A DNA stretch of 64,000 nt from Zanthoxylum bungeanum. Taxonomy: Eukaryota > Streptophyta > Magnoliopsida > Sapindales > Rutaceae. The stretch spans positions 1 through 64,000 of the forward strand of contig SKCR01019526.1 of assembly GCA_019454045.1 (NCBI GenBank), given 5' to 3'. Under the pieces are notes generated by a model, which had not been told where the DNA came from, made no database searches, and worked only from the letters and a program-made list of their open reading frames with translations. The translations under genes were made by a program, and so were the position numbers. Of the stretch, positions 59,726-64,000 are shown piece by piece (position 1 is the stretch's first letter; the number at the start of each line of letters is the position of its first letter).

Positions 59726-62198
59726 TGTTAGGGTTGGTGCTCGGAGTGTCAATCCGGATCGTATTTATGTCTGATTCATGAATACGAGCAATTTCATTTT
59801 CCATAATATTACTTATTTAATGGTAGCACCTCTTGTCTTTTATACACATATTCGATCTAATTACGATTAGATTGAAACTAAATCTGGTTTAGTGATATTT
59901 GTATATTAGACAAAGACCCTAGGATTTACAACGTAGTGCGCAGTTATAACGTAGTTTGTAATTAGCATTCGGAAGTGGACTATAAGTTGTATATCCTTAA
60001 ATAAAGTTCCTGGTCAAGATTTACTAACACGGGTCGGTTAGTAAAATCTGTCGAGACCTGGTACATGTCGTATATCGTGACTTGGTCCGATGGTTTATCC
60101 CAAAGAACCATGAGTCTCGGGAGACTAGTATAAACATGTAGGTATTTATTTGATAAACACTGAACGACTCACTGAAGATTTCCTAATAGATGATACACCA
60201 ACGTCAATAGGAATCTTCTCGAGTTGAGTGAGCATAGTGGTCCTTCGACTTGAGATACCATATATATATGAGTTATCCTCAACACTTTGATGGCAGTCAC
60301 ATCACCGATCTATTCATGATCAGACCTCTGCCTGTTCAGTGGGTGTGGACTGATGCTCATGATATCATGTGCGTATCAAGATAGGATCCGCCAGTCCTGT
60401 GTATAGGGCATATGTATCCTCACGTGTTTACGATCTAGTAAATCCATGGCCGTGGTATAACTTCGGAAATCAGTTCCGAGTGTTATTTAGAGATCATAAA
60501 TTGAAAGTCGACTATATTATACCGAACGGATTTGACATTTTTATCTATATCTCAGGTATAATATGGATAGCCTGTGACGGAGGGATTATATGTATGCAAT
60601 GACCTCGACTTGCATAGTTTAGCGAGATTATCTGTGGTTGCCATAATTCATGAGTGAGTGAATTATGGACACGAAATTGGATTTCATGACGGATAAACCT
60701 AAATTTAGAGAGTCTTACAATATGAAGTGTACTCGTTGAGCACTTGGGCAACGTGATATGAATAATACAGATTATTCATAATACTTCACCGAATTAAGTG
60801 TATTAATTCGGATCGTTTAAATGGTTAAACGATAGCACATGTATGAATGTATTTTGGTCATTTAATAATTATTGTGTATTTATATTTGATACATGATTTG
60901 ATTAGATACACATTAATTAATTGTCAAATGAGATTTTGACACATGCCATAAATATATGTATTTGTTATTTATTTTAAATAAAAATACATTTATAATCATA
61001 ATTATATTAATTAATTATTTAGATATTTAATTGTTAAATATTTGAATAGTTAAATAATATCCATATTTAATAAATGTTATGAAATATGTTTAATTATTAT
61101 TGATACATGTGGCATGATTTTATTAAGCTTAAGTGTGCAAATTTGATTTGTCCAAGTTTAAGCTTATCTTATCTTCTTTTTAATTTAATGAAATTAAAAA
61201 GGCAAGAATGGCCATTTTACCATTGTAATGTCGGCAAAGAGGAATTAAAATGGGAAAATTTTATTTTCTTCATTATCCTTTCTCCATGGCCGTGAGTCTC
61301 ATCTCCAAAAAAGCTCCCAAATTATTTTTGATGATTCAACAAAGAAGGAAGTAAAAATTCAAGAAAAATTCAAAGAAAGTTGAAGATTAAAGGTAATCTT
61401 TAATATTCTTTAGCCTTGAAAATTAGTCTCTTGTTCTTGAATTGTTAGAATGGTTCAAGGGTTTACTTACTTCTTAGAATGTGTGGAGTTGATTTGGATG
61501 GAATTATTACAATTTTTGTCCAATTTGATCATTAGATGATATGTTGCCATTCTAGAGTATTATGACCACTCTTGTAATTCCTATAATTTTTCTTGGGTGG
61601 TTCATGTGTGGTGACTTTGATTGGTGTTTTGATTAATTGGATTAATCTTGAAAAATTGGATTTAAAGCTTGAAAATTGACAATTTTATGTTCTGGATCAG
61701 ATCTGGAAAAACAGTGAATATTTTGATGAAATTGATGTCATTTGAATGTATTGGATGTGTTTTGGGTGTTGGAACATTTGTCGGAAATTGTTTCGGAGTT
61801 GAAATAAGCGAAAACGGTGAAAAACGGCGTTACCTGGTGACTTTTGAGTCAACCGGGTGACGGCTATCCAAACAGTGAATTTTTCACTGTTCGGGCAGCC
61901 CATGAACTACCCTAACACTGTTGGGGCTGACCTAGGCAGTCCCCATAAGTATTGGGTAGTCGGTTCGGTCAAAAATGCGTTTTAGGTCATTTTACGGAAA
62001 AATATTTTTGTAAACGTTTCGCGACGTTTCATATATATTTATGTCCTTATTTTATATCGAATACATGTGTTTATGTGAAATATGAATGAATTATTCATAT
62101 TGGATATTTAATAATTCATTCAGTAATTTAAAAAGTTTTAAAATTATGATTTCGCCTGAACCGCGCTTCCACCGCGCCTTTCACCAAAAACCCCAATA
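59726..62198 (+). repeat. copia-A 5' LTR (2473 bp)
   Basis: It begins TGTTAGGGTTGGTGCTCGGA and ends AAAACCCCAATA, where the last C of the normal end CCCCAACA has become T. It is followed by a PBS. ATAAC precedes it and may be the target-site duplication. Matches 37662-40449. Confidence 0.88.
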
Positions 62199-62202
62199 AA
62201 AA

Positions 62203-62214
62203 TGGTATCATAGC
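62203..62214 (+). other. copia-A primer binding site
   Basis: TGGTATCATAGC, one base off the initiator tRNA-Met complement TGGTATCAGAGC. Confidence 0.8.
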
Positions 62215-62563
62215 AGGTCTGATGCTTCATCCATTACATTAGTCATGCTTGATATATGATATGTAATCCAATTTTAATATTTAAACATGCATGTAATCTA
62301 TATGTTTCTTAACTTTTCGGTTCTACGCTAACGGAAACGTAACTGAAATTTAATGGTTAAATTGAGTTATGTTTTCTAACGTTGAATTAAATTGTTTAGA
62401 AAATGATTTAGATTAAAATTCTGAATTTGACGTGAAGCAATTCTTCCTTTAGAAATATCCCCGCTTAAAATAAGGCTGTAAAGTAACGTGTATTGGATGC
62501 ATGTTTCTTGGTCCGTCTTGTCAATGCGGTTTATGGGTAACTTTCTATGGCTGCATCTGAGAC

Positions 62564-62852
62564 CGTGCCAAAGCAGTGAGGGTGTAGTAGATAGAATTTT
62601 ATCCATGCCGGTTGTATATTGATATTAGACAACTCCAAGTGAAAGTGGAAATCCTGAATGTGCCAAAACTGTCAGGACTACATCGGTAACTTGAGTTTAT
62701 CATTGGTAAGTGAAGCCTTGATACACCTCCTTGTGAACGTGCCAAAGTTTTCATAACAAGAAACGGTCAGGACCAAAATCAGGAGTCACTGATGAGTGAT
62801 TGACAATGAGTTGTCTACCTAATGAATATACGTAGGTGAGATCGTGCCAAAG
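62564..62852 (+). repeat. four spaced CGTGCCAAAG motifs, second copy
   Basis: Motifs at 62564, 62659 (TGTGCCAAAA), 62739 and 62843, spaced 95, 80 and 104 bp, compared with 98, 79 and 104 bp in the copy at 16175-16465. Confidence 0.75.
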
Positions 62853-64000
62853 TTGTGAGTCGAAATATATTCATGGGATCCTACTCTCACTATGAAATTC
62901 GATTTAATTATTGAATTCATGTTCTCTGTTGGGGATTACGGTATTACGTAAAGTAGTGGGAGACACTGCTGGGTTAAAAATCCATAACTAAAGCAGTGTG
63001 TAATTTTATGGAATTTGCTGCTTTTGTTTTCCTTTATTCTATATTGTTTATAGAATTATACTTCTAATCCACTGCATAACATATTACTTGAATATGTTTT
63101 CTGACTTTACTTATGGTTGCATATTTCTAGAATAAGTTTTAGAATGATAGTAGACTTAGATATTGTTAGATTAGTTCAAACCATCAGGAACTGTTGTTCC
63201 GATTTTCTTGAAAATCAAGATGGTTAGTGACTTAGTTACTGAGTCACGATTAGTAATCGAAATATATATTTGTTTTGGATATAGTTATCTAGTAAGAACA
63301 TTTTCTTTTGTAGTAAGAATTGACTTGAATTAGTTCATGTCTCGAGATTCTTGACTGGCATTAGGAAAACCCCATTAGTATTTGTTTATCTTATAATGAC
63401 GTTTATTGGCTTTAGTGACTTTTAGAAGTCACGTGTCTGACACAGTTTGCTAATCAATCATTTGCAATTGTTGTGAATAATTGAACGCAAATTATAAAGC
63501 TTGAGAAAGGAGATGTGTATAGCTGTGTATAGAGAATATTTATTCTCACAATATGACAACTATAGGTATTGGATACTAGATCTCCCGTCTAGTTATTTAA
63601 AATAATGTTTAATAACTGTTTTGATATTTGATATCAGAACTTGTGACTATTGGATAATTACTTGTTCTATATAAACAGTTGTTACATATTTTAATACGAC
63701 TAGTAGTGTCATTGATATAAAGATAAACATTATGAAAATATTCGGTTAACTAAATAAGTTAGAATCGTGCTTTATGAGTTTTTATCACATAAGCATTATA
63801 TGCTTGTTCCTAATGGTAAATGATGGTCTGATACGAGATCACACCCCATATATCCTTATCCATTTAATGAATATTGTATCAGGATGTGATTAAATCTCAT
63901 TTAACTAATGATCGTCATTGGACTACAAGATTTATTAGACTAATACATTGGATGTATGTAGTTTAATGAATTAGAAATTACCTTAGATAGTTTTCTTTAC

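Larger units (their letters stand above)
62199..64000 (+). mobile_element. copia-A internal region, start, runs off right edge
   Basis: Aligns with 15923-17500 of the older copy. Has no frame above 76 residues, so it is either leader or decayed gag. Four CGTGCCAAAG-type motifs lie at 62564-62852. Confidence 0.75.

Overview
This window looks like nuclear DNA of a flowering plant, most likely a eudicot, from a repeat-rich region. The evidence is nested plant-type LTR retrotransposons (Ty1/copia and Ty3/gypsy Tat-like), a caulimovirid-like endogenous pararetrovirus remnant, a tau-class glutathione S-transferase pseudogene, and one intact plant aspartic protease gene of the CDR1/nepenthesin type. 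No species can be named from the sequence alone.

Layout. 1-7448: 5' part of a minus-strand copia element (copia-B) with a 1971-bp LTR, inserted into a Tat-like gypsy element whose 3' internal region and 3' LTR occupy 7449-11417. That gypsy sits in a minus-strand LTR of another copia family (copia-A, 11418-12226), which in turn sits in an older copia-A LTR fragment (12227-12739, 14990-15079). The older fragment is split by a minus-strand gypsy solo LTR (12740-14989). From 15080 to 40449 runs an old plus-strand copia-A element with a truncated 5' LTR, decayed internal region and 2788-bp 3' LTR. Four LTR-type insertions are nested in it: solo LTR A (19098-24412) holding solo LTR B (21300-23142), solo LTR C (24806-25412), and an 11.8-kb gypsy element (25788-37620) with matching target-site duplications.

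40450-52200 is older debris: LTR fragments, a short minus-strand copia-C (41741-45670), a scrap of a STE20/GCK-type kinase gene, a probable MITE, and pararetrovirus remains. 52192-54510 is the only host-gene island: a 5'-truncated GSTU pseudogene facing a single-exon CDR1-like aspartic protease. 54977-56065 holds a (TA)n tract, a Helitron-like element and a small-LTR copia scrap. 56066-64000 holds two more copia-A copies in the same orientation, with LTRs at 57072-59439 and 59726-62198.

The only gene judged functional is the aspartic protease. The gypsy element at 25788-37620 has both LTRs, a PBS matching tRNA-Arg and an open integrase frame. It has lost the protease active-site region, the RNase H region and the end of RT, and has frameshifts, so any movement would have needed helper proteins. 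The most notable signals are regulatory or structural: a hairpin with compensatory changes fused to a PBS-like motif inside the LTRs of the Tat-like family, a 177-bp tandem array present only in one LTR of the pair, arrays rich in TTCnnGAA, different minisatellites at the same 3' position of two related elements, and a four-fold spaced CGTGCCAAAG motif in copia-A leaders.
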